DNA from: Asterias rubens
Lineage: Eukaryota; Echinodermata; Asteroidea; Forcipulatida; Asteriidae
Assembly: GCF_902459465.1 (NCBI RefSeq)
Contig: NC_047081.1
Coordinates: 9,329,883-9,393,882, forward strand
DNA length: 64,000 nucleotides
Direction of reading: 5' to 3'
The position numbers and the translations under genes were made by a program. Positions 52,501 to 64,000 of the stretch are shown here, piece after piece (within the stretch, counting starts at the first letter, position 1; each line of letters opens with the position of its first letter). The notes under the pieces are model-generated. The model was given only the letters and a program-made list of their open reading frames with translations. It ran no database searches and was not told the DNA's origin.

Positions 52501-55500
52501 AATTTGACAAGTTCACAAGGCCTTGTAGATTTTTTTCAAGCAAAATTCAACAAGTTCACAAGGCTATACATTTGGGCCTTGTACATTTTTATCGAGCAAA
52601 ATTCGACAAGTTCACAAGGCCTTGTAGATTTTTTTCAAGCAAAATTCAACAAGTTCACAAGGCTATAGCCTTGTAAATTTTTTTCAAGCAAAATTCAACA
52701 AGTTCACAAGGCTATAGCCTTGTAGATTTTTTCGAGCAAAATTCAACAAGTTCACAAGGCTATAGCCTTGTAGATTTTTATCGAGCAAAATTCGACAAGT
52801 TCACAAGGCTATAGCCTTGTAGATTTTTTTCAAGCAAAATTCGACAAGTTCACAAGGCCTTGTAGATTTTTTTCAAGCAAAATTCGACAAGTTCACAAAG
52901 CTATAGCCTTGTAGATTTTTTCGAGCAAAATTCGACAAGTTCACAAGGCTATAGCCTTGTAAAATTTTTTCAAGCAAAATTCAACAAGTTCACAAGGCTA
53001 TAGCCCCGTAATTTTTTTTCGAGCAAAATTCGACAAGTTCACAAGGCTAAAGCCTTGTAGATTTTTATCGAGCAAAATTCGACAAGTTCACAAGGCTATA
53101 GCCTTGTAGATTTTTTCGAGCAAAATTCAACAAGTTCACAAGGCTATAGCCTTGTAGATTTTTATCGAGCAAAATTTGACAAGTTCACAAGGCTAAAGCC
53201 TTGTAGATTTTTATCGAGCATAATTCGACAAGTTCACAAGGCTATAGCCTTGTAGATTTTTTTCAAGCAAAATTCGACAAGTTCACAAGGCTAAAGCCTT
53301 GTAGATTTTTTTCGAGCAAAATTCGACAAGTTCACAAGGCTAAAGCCTTGTAGATTTTTTCGAGCAAAATTCAACAAGTTCACAAGGCTATAAGCCTTGT
53401 AGATTTTTATCGAGCATAATTCGACAAGTTCACAAGGCTATAGCCTTGTAGATTTTTATCGAGCAAAATTTGACAAGTTCACAAGGCTAAAGCCTTGTAG
53501 ATTTTTATCGAGCATAATTCGACAAGTTCACAAGGCTAAAGCCTTGTAGATTTTTTTCGAGCAAAATTCGACAAGTTCACAAGGCTAAAGCCTTGTAGAT
53601 TTTTTCGAGCAAAATTCAACAAGTTCACAAGGCTATAAGCCTTGTAGATTTTTATCGAGCATAATTCGACAAGTTCACAAGGCTATAGCCTTGTAGATTT
53701 TTATCGAGCAAAATTTGACAAGTTCACAAGGCTAAAGCCTTGTAGATTTTTATCGAGCATAATTCGACAAGTTCACAAGGCTATAGCCTTGTAGATTTTT
53801 TTCAAGCAAAATTCGACAAGTTCACAAGGCCTTGTAGATTTTTTTCGAGCAAAATTCAATAAGTTCACAAGGCTATAGCCTTGTAGATTTTTTTCAAGCA
53901 AAATTCAACAAGTTCACAAGGCCTTGTAGATTTTTTTCAAGCAAAATTCGACAAGTTCACAAGGCTAAAGCCTTGTAGATTTTTATCGAGCATAATTCGA
54001 CAAGTTCACAAGGCTATATATAGCCTTGTAGATTTTTTTCGAGCAAAATTCAACAAGTTCACAAGGCTATAGCCTTGTAGATTTTTTTCGAGCAGAAATT
54101 CGACAAGTTCACAAGGCTATAGCCTTGTAGATTTTTATCGAGCAAAATTCGACAAGTTCACAAGGCACTATATAGCCTTGTAGATTTTTTTCGAGCAAAA
54201 TTCGACAAGTTCACAAGGTTATAGCCTTGTAGATTTTTTTCGAGCAAAATTCGACAAGTTCCATGTAGATTTTTTCGCGCCAAATTTGACAATTTCACAA
54301 GGCCTTGTAGATTTTTATCCAGCAAAATTCGACAAGTTCACAAGGCTAAAGCCTTGTAGATTTTTATCGAGCAAAATTCGACAAGTTCACAAGGCTATAG
54401 CCTTGTAGATTTTTTTCCAGCAAAATTCGACAAGTTCACAAGGCCTTGTAGATTTTTTTCAAGCAAAATTCAACAAGTTCACAAGGCTATAAGCCTTGTA
54501 CATTTTTATCGAGCAAAATTCGACAAGTTCATAAGGCTATAGCCTTGTAGATTTTTTTCGAGCAAAATTCGACAAGTTCACAAGGCCTTGTAGATTTTTT
54601 TCAAGCAAAATTCAACAAGTTCACAAGGCCTTGTAGATTTTCATCGAGCATAATTCGACAAGTTCACAAGGCTATAGCCTTGTAGATTTTTTCGAGCAAA
54701 ATTCAACAAGTTCACAAGGCTATAGCCTTGTAGATTTTTGTCAAGCAAAATTCGACAAGTTCACAAGGCCTTGTAGATTTTTTTCAAGCAAAATTCGACA
54801 AGTTCACAAAGCTATAGCCTTGTAGATTTTTTCGAGCAAAATTCGTCAAGTTCACAAGGCCTTGTAGATTTTTTCAAGCAAAATTCGACACGTTCACAAG
54901 GCCTTGTAGATTTTTTTCAAGCAAAATTCGACAAGTTCACAAGGCATTTTTTTTCGAGCAAAGTTCGACCAGTTCACAAGGCTATAGCCATGTAGATTTT
55001 TCTTCGAGCAAAATTTGACAAGTTCACAAGGCTTGAGGATTTTTTCGAGCAAAATTCGACAAGTTCACAAGGCTATAGCCTTGTAGATTTTTTATAAAAA
55101 TACTGAACTTACCTCTTTAATATTTTGCTCAAATTAGATAAAAATACTTGTCATTTCTTTAGTATTAAACCCAAAGTTAACAAATTAATGCTAGACTTAC
55201 CCCTTGATAATTTTTTTACAAAAAAATTTATTCAAATTTTTTGATTTTTCAAAATTTTGCCCAAATTTAAACAGCTACCTGAGCGGAATGTTTTCAACAG
55301 AAATGGGATTTTTACTTGTTTATAATGCACTTGTTCACCATTTTAATGTAATTTTGATATGTGTACACTTCTGAACTTTTCGTAATTATCAATTAAAAAA
55401 TCAGGCCCCTACCTAAAGGTTTTTTGAAAAACTAAAAACACTTCTGCCGTTGAGAGCGGGCGTCAAAGGACAATGCCGCTGACGTCATTTGTGGGAGTTT

Positions 55501-58500
55501 GCTTTGTTATTCATCCACGCTGCAACAAAGCGGCTTTATCTACTTATGACGTTTTGAGAGTGATTACGCAACGGGGCTTTTCGCAAATCTCGCAGAAAAG
55601 CTCTGGACAAGGGCATACAAAATGATTGTGTTTTTACACAATTGAAACCTATTTATAATAACATGACTCGATTTCCTTATTCATCGAAAACATTTTAAGT
55701 GGAATTCAGCAAAGTTCACGACTTGACATTTTCGTTCAAGCAGGTCTTTAATGGAAAATTTTGATTCGCTTAATGTATGGCCAGCTGTATTGATTCAATT
55801 AAATATAAGGATGCTGGTCAATTATTAGGCCCCAAATTTAAAAAATGCTAATCTTGAAGTCAAGACGGTACCTGTTAAGCGCGTTGCAGTTGGAGCACGG
55901 TGCAGTTACGGGGATGGCGAGTCAGTCGCTGCCTCGCGCTACCTACGACCGTTTCATGTGTATAATCGCACTGTGACTGTTGCATGATAGGCAGACAAAA
56001 TTAATAGGCAGCGCATAACGACTTGTCATCAAGTCTGGACATTGTATCTTTTTAAATTTCACTGCAAGCCACTTGTGTGGCAGGATGTATCGATTAGAGC
56101 CACTTTGTAACTACTGTTATTTCAGAAGGAGATGTGGGGGGGGGGGAGATGTGGGGGGGGGTAGGAAAAGATTCAGGAAGAGGGCCATAAGAAATATAAA
56201 ACCCAAACCACCACCAACGCAAGGTTTGATAAAAAGGACATGATGAGTGCATTACACATGCTAATGACCATGATGTACGAGCCACACTTGCCTTGCTGGA
56301 TGGCATGAACTGTGAGAGGTAGGAATTCATTAGAGGTGCGTCGTGGTCCCGTTCGAGCCCCTCCAGTGATTCTAGCTATGCAAAAAGGCCACATATCAAT
56401 GGGTAGATGGGGTGACAGGGAGGGGGGATTGTTAGTGGAGGTGATTGTGGTGATTTCTTGGTGTCTGGTTTTATGAGTGTTTTTATAAAACAACCAGACT
56501 TAATGATTCCTGTGGGGGAAATTGTGAAACGAGTAGCTATGGAATTTCCCTTGTTTATATTGATGCAATGGAGTCAATGATGTCATGCCATGCACCTAAG
56601 GTATACCTAAGTCTCACAAATATAAGATGCTAAATGACACATGAAGATGAACAACAATGTTAGAAAGTAAGGATTTAAATGGGTGAAGATCAATTGAAAT
56701 ATACCATTGACAAAATTCCCAAAAAGATGTTTACTAATTTTAACTACCATTAATTTGTTTATGGCAGCATTTGTTCTGCAATAGCTGTGTTGGCAAGGCC
56801 TACTCAAGTATTTGAAGGAAATTTGTCATTTGTGGGTTTTTCTTTTACAAACTTGTTAAAAGAGTTTACTTTTTTTTGTCAAAAACTGAACTTGGACAAT
56901 TGGATGCCCTCATGTAATCTGAGACGTCACTCAGTAATTGGATGATCTCAAACATTTGAAATGACCTGAGCAATCTGAAATGACCTTAGCAAATCCGAGA
57001 CAACCTCAGTAATCTGAAATGACCTTTGTAATGTGAAATGACCCTAGCATTCTAAAATAACCTGTGCAATGCATTAGCAATCTGAGACAACCTCAGTATT
57101 CTGAAATGACCTCAGCAAAATGAAATGACCTAAGGATGATGATGTGAAATGACCTCGCTTAGTAATCTACAATCGACCTGAAACATGAACTCACCTTTTG
57201 TGTAGACAGCGATGAATCTGTCCTTGCACCAGATATTGGACTCCCCGACGTCCGACTAAACCCATCCCCTAAATCCGCTCCATAATTATCATAGCTTCCC
57301 GACTCAAAAGGCGACCTCGGGTCAGAGGTAGGGGTGGGCCGGGGGTCAAATAGAGGAGGCGGTCTAAGGGGTTCTTTTGGCGTTTCGCTGTGACGGTACG
57401 GGATGGTGGAGACTTCGTGAATCTTAGAGGAGGGGGAGGTGCTGGTGCCATTTTGGGTGATCTTTCCGTTACTTGTGTAACTTGGAGGCCCACTTCCTGA
57501 TGGAGTCCTTCTGGAACCAGACCTGGATGAAAGACAGCATTACTTTTTAATCAGGTAGGCCTACCACTTGTTTAGTCTCTCGACGACTTGTCTAGTCTTT
57601 GAAATACAGTCCACTTGTCACTTTTCATCGTACAATAAACCAAGTTTAAATTAAAACTGAAATAGCCATTACCGCTTTCATTATAATTATAACAAGCTTT
57701 TTTGATTATGTATAATAATAATATTAATAATATCAAAGTCTTACATAGCGCACGTATCTACCAAACAAGGTCAAGACGCTGAGAAACCTTCAGAAATATA
57801 TATTATTGCAGTGATGAATTCTGAGACCCAATTCTGTAGCACCTTATAAGGGTTTACAAGGTGCTACGCAGCCACAGCCAGGAACACCAGGGCGAACCCC
57901 TTCCCTTTTCGATAAGTGCACTGGGTTCTTTTACATGCATTACACAATACATTGGACCAACGGCTTTACGTCCCATCCAAAGGATGAAGCAATGGTTAAG
58001 TGTCTTGCTTAAGGACACAAGTGCCACGGCTGGGGATTCGAACCCACACTCTGCTGATCAGAAACGCCAGAGTTTGAATTTGGTGCTCTTAACCGCTCGG
58101 CCACGACACTTCCATGTCAGAGGTACATGTACAGGTCTCAAAGAATACGGTCATCTTGTTGGTTGGTATCTAAGACTAAATAAGGGTTTGGGTTGGTAGT
58201 CCTTTAGCTGATTGGAAAACGATGAAGCGCTCATTGAAAATCGAAGACTTGAGACCAAAAAAAGGAAAGGATGAAAACATTTGAAAACTCAAAGAGGTTT
58301 GACCCACCTGCTACTCCTTGATTTCTGCGATGACCTTCGGCTGCTGCCACCTGCGACTGCAGCTGCTATGCTGTTAGCTGCAGCAGTTGCCTCAGGATCG
58401 TCTGATGAGATCTCATTGTCAAAGTCCATGGTGTGTTCCTGGTTAAAAGGAAGAGCATAGTGTAAGGCGGTATCCCAATTGGCGGTTACAGCTACGGCTA

Positions 58501-61500
58501 CTGCTTAGAGGGCTGCTTATTAAACCAAAAAGTTCCCTCTTTCCAGTAAGCATTTATGAGTCTTAAGTTTGTTCAAGTTTAGTGTGTTGTCTTTAAATCA
58601 GATGGCAAAAAAATTGATTCAAGGCACTGTGACAAAATATAACTAGGTCTACAATTCTTGTTTTAATACCTGTGCCTCCCTTGGTTTCAGAAACGATGGT
58701 GCTCCACTGTGTAAAAAAAAAAAAAAAAAATCAATATAAGTTATGGTCATACAGTTATTAATAAAATACATTAATACAGAAAAACAAAACCACAAGGAAA
58801 GCATGGACTGAACGATTTGTTAAATATTTTCACATTGGTCACTTCTTCATATTTTTAAAATAAATATCCGACAAACATTTAAAGTCTTTTTTAAAACATT
58901 TAAAATCAATCTAAGAAGAGAGAGAGGGAGAGAAACCTACACCAAACAATAAACAATAAAGTCTCAAGGCCCAGTCCCATGGTGCTGCTGTTCGCCTCTT
59001 TGCTTAATGACACTGGACACTATTGGTAAATGTCAAAGACCAGTCTTCTCACATGGTGTATCTCAACATATGCATAAAACAACAAACATGTGCAAATTTT
59101 AGCTCAATCGGTGGTCGAAGTTGCGAGATAATAATGAAAGCAAAAAACACTCTTGTCACACAAAGTTGTGTGCTTTCAGATGCTTGATTTCAAGCCTCAA
59201 ATTCTAAATCTGAGGTCTCGAAATCAAATTAGTGCAAGTAAGGTTTATGCTAATAATTCTTTTGAGTAATTACTAATAGTGTCCACTGCCTTTAATGATA
59301 CAACTAAAACCTAGGTATATGTTGTGCCCCGTCAATTCCACCAAACTCTTCCTAACTTAGGATTAATCTTAGGACTTTGAATGAGTTAGGTTCTGTATCT
59401 GTAGACGTTAGGACGCATTGAACCCATCATAAGTTTCGGCGAGTTACTCGTCCTAACTCGATACAGGATTAGTGTTAGCGTTTCATGAAATCGGCTGCTG
59501 CCCCCACCTTACCCCCAAGGTATGCCAGAGAGCGAGCACCATGAAACTAGGCCTAGGATGTCCTAATAACATCCACTTCATCATGCCCCATCACCACTCA
59601 CCCTCACCCATCACCCTCACCCATCACCACTCACCATCACCCTCACCCATCACCACTCACCCTCACCCATCACCCTCACCCATCACCACTCACCCTCACC
59701 CATCACCCTCACCCATCACCCTCACCCATCACCACTCACCCTCACCCATCACCCTCACCCATCACCACTCACCCTCACCCTCACCCATCACCACTTACTA
59801 CAACCCTTACACTGAACTTACTCTTCAAATAAGAGTCTAGTGTCATCGTCTTCAACTGAACTGTCAAGAGGGTAGCTAGAGGTAAAGGGAGGGGAACACA
59901 AGAATGGAATAGGGATGAAATAAAGAGGGTAGGTATGGCAGGTAGCGAAAGGGTTAGGGGTAGATCACCCTCAATGCTGAATATGGGTCTTGGTTTTAAG
60001 ATTGAGTTTCTAGACTTTTGTTGCTTCAAAATTTGAAATGTTTACATGTTTTCATTTTGCACTTAAAATTTAGGTATAAATATACCTTGATTATTTTGTT
60101 AGCTGTGTTGAATAATCTGGGTTTCTTTTTCTTTCCAGTCTAATTTGGCTTAATGTAGATTTTGAGACAGACTGAAGCTTTACTTGACTATGCCACAATT
60201 CAACCTTTCATAGCGTCCTAATCTGAAAATATTACATCATAATAGTTTGTTTGATAATCTTTACTCTTGACCCATTTCAACATTCAGGGTGATTTATTAA
60301 CTCATATACTAAGGAGGGTATAGTTCAATTAAGGTAAAAGGGTTTAAGGGTAAGCCTTTATTCTGGGGGGGGGGGGGGTTAGAAGACATGCATAAAGGTG
60401 GTATTTAGTGTAAAGGCAACAGGCTGGGGTATGGAGGATTTGCATCATAAACCCTCATTAGATTCAACTCAATACTTCACTGATTGAAACTTTGCATGCT
60501 TTTTGAAACTTTGAAATACCTAGAACTAGTAAACCTTTGGGTATAACTACCATGTGTAAATTTCTATTTCTGAAAAGAGCTGGTCTGGTCTTGAAATTTC
60601 AAACAGTATACTCTGCTCATCTTCTGCCCGTTTCTCCTGAAGACGAGCAGAGTATACTGCTCCTCCCAAAAGAGATTTACACATAGTTGTATCGGCCAGT
60701 TTCACTATGAGTTACTTCTTGAATGGAAAATTTATTTGAATCATTTTGACTTATCTTCAGTAACTTCCTCAACCCAAATGAATGGACTTTTTATGTACTT
60801 ACACCTGGATTGCGTGGTCGTCAAAATAAACTGGATTGGCTCTGGATGGGTAGAGAAGAGTGAAAAGTGATTTCATATCAAAATAAACAAAATAAAGAGA
60901 TTTGTCGACGTGTTAGTGTTTCCGAGGACATCTTGCTAATGTGTATAAAACACGAAAAGGGGAAAAAACAATGGATTTGTGAAACGCCGGGAATAACATA
61001 CATAGGGCCTAGTAATGTGTACATTTTGTTTGTTAAGTTGACAATGCATTTTAACCTATATGCTCTGATTTAAGAGTAGGATAGGATTGTATAATATCAA
61101 CAAGTTTACTCTGAGATTGATTGTGCAGGATACTAGTTACAGTTTGTACCTATGTGACATGGCATTTTGGCTGGTAACATTATTGTGGTATTCTGGTAAG
61201 CAAAAATTGTGTTGTGCTTAGCTAGTTTTATGTGCTTTTAAAGTCCCTCTATGACATCTGGGGCCATTTTTCATAAAGCTGCCTCAGTTGACAATACTGC
61301 TTAGCAAATATAAGTTTATATGTGACATTTGGCTGATACCTTATTCTGGTAAGCATATTTGTTATTATGCTAAGCTACTTTTTGTGTTCTTAAAGGAACA
61401 CGTTGCCTTGGATCGGTCGAGTTGGTCTTTGAAAAGCGTTTGTAACCATTTTATATAAAATGCATATGGTTAGAAAGATGTTGTCAAGAATGTTGTAGAA

Positions 61501-62655
61501 TACAATGGTCCACACAAACATGCCTCGAAATTGCACGGTTTTCCTTTTACCTGGGCGACTAACATGGTCGGCCATTTATGGGACTCCCATAAATGGCCGA
61601 CCGTGTTAGTCGCCCAGGTAAAAGGAAAACCGTGCAATTTCGAGGCATGTTTGTGTGGACCATTGTATTCTACAACATTCTTGACAACATCTTTCTAACC
61701 ATATGCATTTTATATAAAATGGTTACAAACGCTTTTCAAAGACCAACTCGACCGATCCAAGGCAACGTGTTCCTTTAAGAACACAAAAAGTAGCTTAGCA
61801 TAATAACAAATATGCTTACTCCCATAAATGGCTGATGACCGTGTTATTCGCACAGTCCGATCCAAGGCAACGTGTTCCTTTAAGCAGCTCTATGAAACTT
61901 GGCCCTGTTTGTCATCCGTAATTATAACAATCCAGATGAACTGATTTAATGATGTAATCAAGGCGGAATTGTTATCAATGAACACCTCTCTTCAAAAGTC
62001 AAAATGCATTGTCTGACACAACACAAAGGATAAAATAACCATGCATGGTTCACAGACATTCACTTGATATTCATTCCATAGAACGTGCTCTGGGTTGCAG
62101 AGGGGAATCCATTCACAACATTCAAGGGATTCAGTTTCACACACTTACGCTGCTCTCGGTGTGACAATCCTACTCCCACCGCTACAACCAGCACTGATTG
62201 CATGTCAAAGCAGTTGGATGTATTTAAAACACAGTCAAATCCAATAACAGAGAAATGGAAAACAAGGTAACAGTGGTCACCGTGGTTGGACTGCAGCTCG
62301 TAAGCACAAACACTTATTAAGCACAGAAGAGTATTGCTCAGTAGAAACAGGTGACCAGCCAAAATTGTATAAAGTTGCATTTGTGTGGCTGGTGCCCCAC
62401 TAAATTTTTGCTTAGCAAAGAAATTTGGCAAACGTGTTTTCAGCTTTATGAAATTGGGTCGAGGTAGTAACTGCGGCGTGATGTTAATTGTAATTAAATG
62501 GTCAACAGGACAAAAACAGAAGAATGATGAAATGAACTTACATCTCGTGATCCTCGGCAGTGTTGTAAGGGTTGAAGGTGTTATACATTGGAAGGTAGAG
62601 TCTTGCTTGCTTCTCTCGTTCCATTTCCCGTCTGTGGCCAAGAACCAAACTATAC
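49501..62655 (-). CDS. 3' part of an unrecognised gene: long low-complexity tail, 8 visible exons (5' partial)
   Basis: Exons (minus): 62655-62542, 60841-60803, 59875-59822, 58706-58670, 58438-58308, 57522-57195 and 49992-49501. A further upstream exon is expected beyond the window or unrecognised between 62.66 and 64 kb. All joins are GT-AG and keep one frame, giving about 400 residues. Seen: it opens YSLVLGHRREMEREKQARLY (charged, as after a membrane segment), then acidic/aromatic stretches (NPVYFDDHAIQVYPLDSSVE; DFDNEISSDD), an Ala-rich piece, then Ser/Pro/Arg/Lys-rich sequence. It ends NEADIMNTVL, a class I PDZ-ligand pattern. I do not recognise the family. A cytoplasmic tail of a membrane or adhesion receptor is inference only. 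The last intron (49993-57194) carries the large satellite; several exons are very short (37-54 nt). Confidence 0.62.
50790..55092. repeat. 4.3-kb satellite array with palindromic units
   Basis: Dozens of head-to-tail units of about 40-52 bp: TTGTAGATTTTTTTCGAGC, then AAAATTCGACAAGTTCAC, then AAGGCTATAGCCTT. The last block is a palindrome whose core varies: CTATAG, CTAAAG, CTATATATAG or absent (CAAGGCCTTG). The edges (before 50930 and after 54940) are more degenerate. It fills most of the last intron of the minus-strand tail gene. No coding capacity. Confidence 0.97.
51560..52740 (+). repeat. 758-bp higher-order duplication inside the satellite
   Basis: Rare variants recur at the same spacing: TTCCATGTAGATTTCTTCGC at 51573 and 52331, and CATTTGGGCCTTGTACATT at 51811 and 52569, both 758 bp apart. 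The sequence between is the same by eye for over 400 bp. Confidence 0.85.
55100..57190. other. Remainder of the satellite-bearing intron
   Basis: No exon recognised. G-rich runs lie at 56137-56162 and an imperfect minisatellite at 56930-57170. Confidence 0.5.
56930..57175 (+). repeat. Imperfect minisatellite, unit about 19-20 bp
   Basis: Repeats of AATCTGAAATGACCT(C/T)AGC with point changes and indels, ending just before the donor of the 57195-57522 exon. Confidence 0.75.
57840..58113 (-). mobile_element. tRNA-derived SINE, near full length
   Basis: On the minus strand: GTCGTGGCCGAGCGGTTAAG, GTGTGGGTTCGAATCCCCAG, CTTAAGCAAGACACTTAACC, GGATGGGACGTAAAGCCGTT, then GTGCACTTATCGAAAAGG and a tail ending CTTATAAGGTGCTAC. 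The most complete copy in the window. Confidence 0.8.
59002..59296 (+). mobile_element. MITE family A, internally deleted
   Basis: GACACTGGACACTATTGGTA to ACTAATAGTGTCCACTGCCT, with about 90 bp of the right half missing after CTCGAAATCAAATTAG. Confidence 0.8.
59333..59497 (-). mobile_element. MITE-like family K copy
   Basis: CACCAAACTCTTCCTAACTT, GACGCATTGAACCCATCATA and CATGAAATCGGC, opposite orientation to 4992-5163. Confidence 0.6.
59577..59797 (+). repeat. Minisatellite of CACCCTCACCCAT-type units
   Basis: Alternation of CACCCTCACCCATCAC and CACTCACCCTCACCC blocks, ending about 25 bp from the donor of the 59822-59875 exon. It produces a Ser/Pro/His chance frame. Confidence 0.95.
61349..61819. 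repeat. 471-bp near-perfect palindrome (family C MITE plus flanks)
   Basis: The two arms are exact complements except one visible pair (ACATGGTCGG versus ACACGGTCGG), with a single C at 61584 as centre. The MITE itself runs 61393-61780. The palindrome continues about 40 bp beyond it on each side (GTAAGCATATTTGTTATTAT / complement). The identical 61-codon frames on opposite strands come from this symmetry. Confidence 0.95.
61820..61884 (+). mobile_element. MITE family C right-end remnant
   Basis: ACTCCCATAAATGGCTGATG, then CCGTGTTATTCGCACAGTC and GATCCAAGGCAACGTGTTCC: centre plus right terminus with most of the arm deleted. Confidence 0.7.
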
Positions 62656-62659
62656 CTGT

Positions 62660-64000
62660 GAACAACGCCCCGGTGATGCACACACACGCCAACAAGGGGA
62701 CGGGGATGTGTGTTGATGATGGTTTGGGGGATGGTGGAGATTGATTGAAGGAGGGGGGGGGGTGGGGGTGGTTGACCGGAAAGGGGCGGATGGGAAGAAA
62801 GGGCAAACACCGTGCAGATATGAAACAAGAAGTGATAGGGGCAAACGCAAACACACCGAGCAAAACAAAATAAAATATATCTACAACAAAATTACAAGCA
62901 GGCATAAAAATTAAAAAAACATGGCGACTTGCAACTATGAGAACTGTATCCATCGTGTACAATGATAAAAGTCCCAAAGTGAGAGTGGGACAGAATCATA
63001 TCAAGTCGGATTTGAAAATTTGTATTGTAGAAGTATAACTAAGAGAGGTTTGAATTATATCACCAACTTCAGGATTCTTGTTGTAAGATTACTAATAAGT
63101 GTGGCTCAAGAGTAGTGCTAAGAATACTTTTTCTGATTTAAAGTATGTAATCTGCTTAACAAATTTAACAACTTTGAAAAAAACGTTATATTATATTCCT
63201 TTTCTTTTTTTATGCGAAAAATCTTTAATGGCCCGACATTTCAACACTAGCAGAGTCTTTCTCTGTCCTGTGTTGGTAAGTTGTTTGCAACAGCTAATTC
63301 TAATTAAAAAAAAATTAAAAATGTACGCGGACATTATTGGAAAGCCTTTTGTGAGATGGGTACAGTTCTCCGTTAATGGTTAATTGCACTGTCTATAATT
63401 ACAGCTACATTATCCAAATGAGTTACACTCTAGTCAAGCATACAAGCATACCACATGTACAAGCATGACAATTTCTAAGACTTTATCATTTACATTAAAG
63501 AATATTCTTTGCTTTAAGTTTGTAAACAAAAAATTCCTTTGCTTGAGATAGTTGAGTTGGTATAACGGTATAAAAAAATGAATAACCTAATAATAATCTT
63601 TTGGGTACAACACTATATTAAAAAAATATATAAAAAAATTGGTTCTTGTATGATTTTCGCGGCAGTTCACGTACACAATAAAACTATAAGTTAATCAAAC
63701 TTCCAAAGGTCCTGTTCATGAGGTCACAGTTTGTGTAAAAGCTAAAAATAATGAGAACATTCAATTTCCTTTTCAACTTGGGCCCTGGCTTCAACTTATC
63801 TTTTTGACACAAAAAATAAAAATAAATAATAAAAACTTTATAAGTAGCATAATGATTTGATGAATCCGCTTTTGCAGAGCAGCCAATTAAAATGTTTGTG
63901 GAATCGTTTTGTAAATAGATTCCTTGCATCAGAAGCTGAAATGATGCCCTCATGCACGCTTTGCATGCTTTTATAAAAATGCATTAGTTATGACATTTTT
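62660..64000. other. Upstream of the last visible exon of the tail gene
   Basis: No convincing exon. The long minus-strand frame at 62060-62977 is T/C-rich and crosses a pyrimidine-rich acceptor region. A family I piece lies at 63222-63303. The next upstream exon, possibly with a membrane segment, was not found. Confidence 0.4.

Larger units (their letters stand above)
61263..61910. mobile_element. Family E element split by the palindrome insertion
   Basis: GGGGCCATTTTTCATAAAGC at the left and GCAGCTCTATGAAACTTGGC at the right. The family C palindrome and a second family C remnant (61820-61884) lie between. Confidence 0.5.

Noticed and set aside
50790-55092. CRISPR-like array
   Set aside because: Spacers are not unique; both the repeat and the inter-repeat parts are tandem satellite sequence in an animal intron.
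59472-59840. Ser/Pro/His-rich frame
   Set aside because: Translation of the CACCCTCACCCAT minisatellite.
61390-61778. Two 61-codon frames on opposite strands, almost identical
   Set aside because: They are mirror images produced by the palindrome; no protein signature.
62060-62977. 305-codon minus-strand frame
   Set aside because: It runs through intron sequence with pyrimidine-rich stretches. The real exon (62542-62655) is read in another frame that connects to downstream exons.

Overview
The window is animal nuclear DNA: multi-exon genes with GT-AG introns, AT-rich introns, and dense short inverted-repeat (MITE-like) elements and tRNA-derived SINEs. Gene content (a CISD1-like protein, a UBE2D-type E2, a synaptotagmin-15-like protein, an effector caspase, and GRHPR) is deuterostome-like. 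The repeat families look to me like those of echinoderms, most likely a sea star. The taxon is an inference from pattern memory, not from a search.

Layout. 1-5.4 kb is non-coding, with a tandem duplication, a LINE 3' end and MITEs. 5.40-6.68 kb (minus) holds a three-exon mitoNEET/CISD1-like gene. Its 5' flank carries a foldback-type element with internal tandem repeats (6.87-7.53 kb). 8.99-13.32 kb (plus) is a six-exon UBE2D ubiquitin-conjugating enzyme. 16.8-20.98 kb (plus) is a synaptotagmin-15-like gene with a non-coding first exon. 25.22-29.84 kb (minus) is a five-exon effector caspase (caspase-6/3-like). It is head-to-head with GRHPR at 31.80-37.80 kb (plus, eight exons). 41.14-46.17 kb (plus) is a second, full-length and open GRHPR-like gene with the same eight-exon architecture. 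In it, key cofactor- and substrate-site residues are changed, while exon 7 is almost identical to that of the first copy. 49.50-62.66 kb (minus) is the 3' part of an unrecognised gene. I reconstructed eight exons that stay in frame and encode a low-complexity, probably cytoplasmic tail ending in a PDZ-type motif. Its 7.2-kb last intron contains a 4.3-kb satellite array whose units are built around a short palindrome.

Working relationships. The genes are not a pathway. Apart from the GRHPR tandem pair they look like an ordinary metazoan gene neighbourhood. CISD1/UBE2D and caspase/GRHPR are divergent pairs; the second pair may share a promoter region with a CRE-type and a YY1-type site.

The most interesting items are: (1) the intact but cofactor-motif-altered GRHPR paralogue and its homogenised exon 7; (2) a 471-bp palindrome with one visible mismatch and a single-base centre at 61.35-61.82 kb that extends past the transposon into its flank; (3) the intronic palindromic satellite with a 758-bp higher-order duplication; (4) nested MITE insertions, one with a clear 8-bp target-site duplication. 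All coordinates and splice sites were read by eye; no alignment or database search was run.
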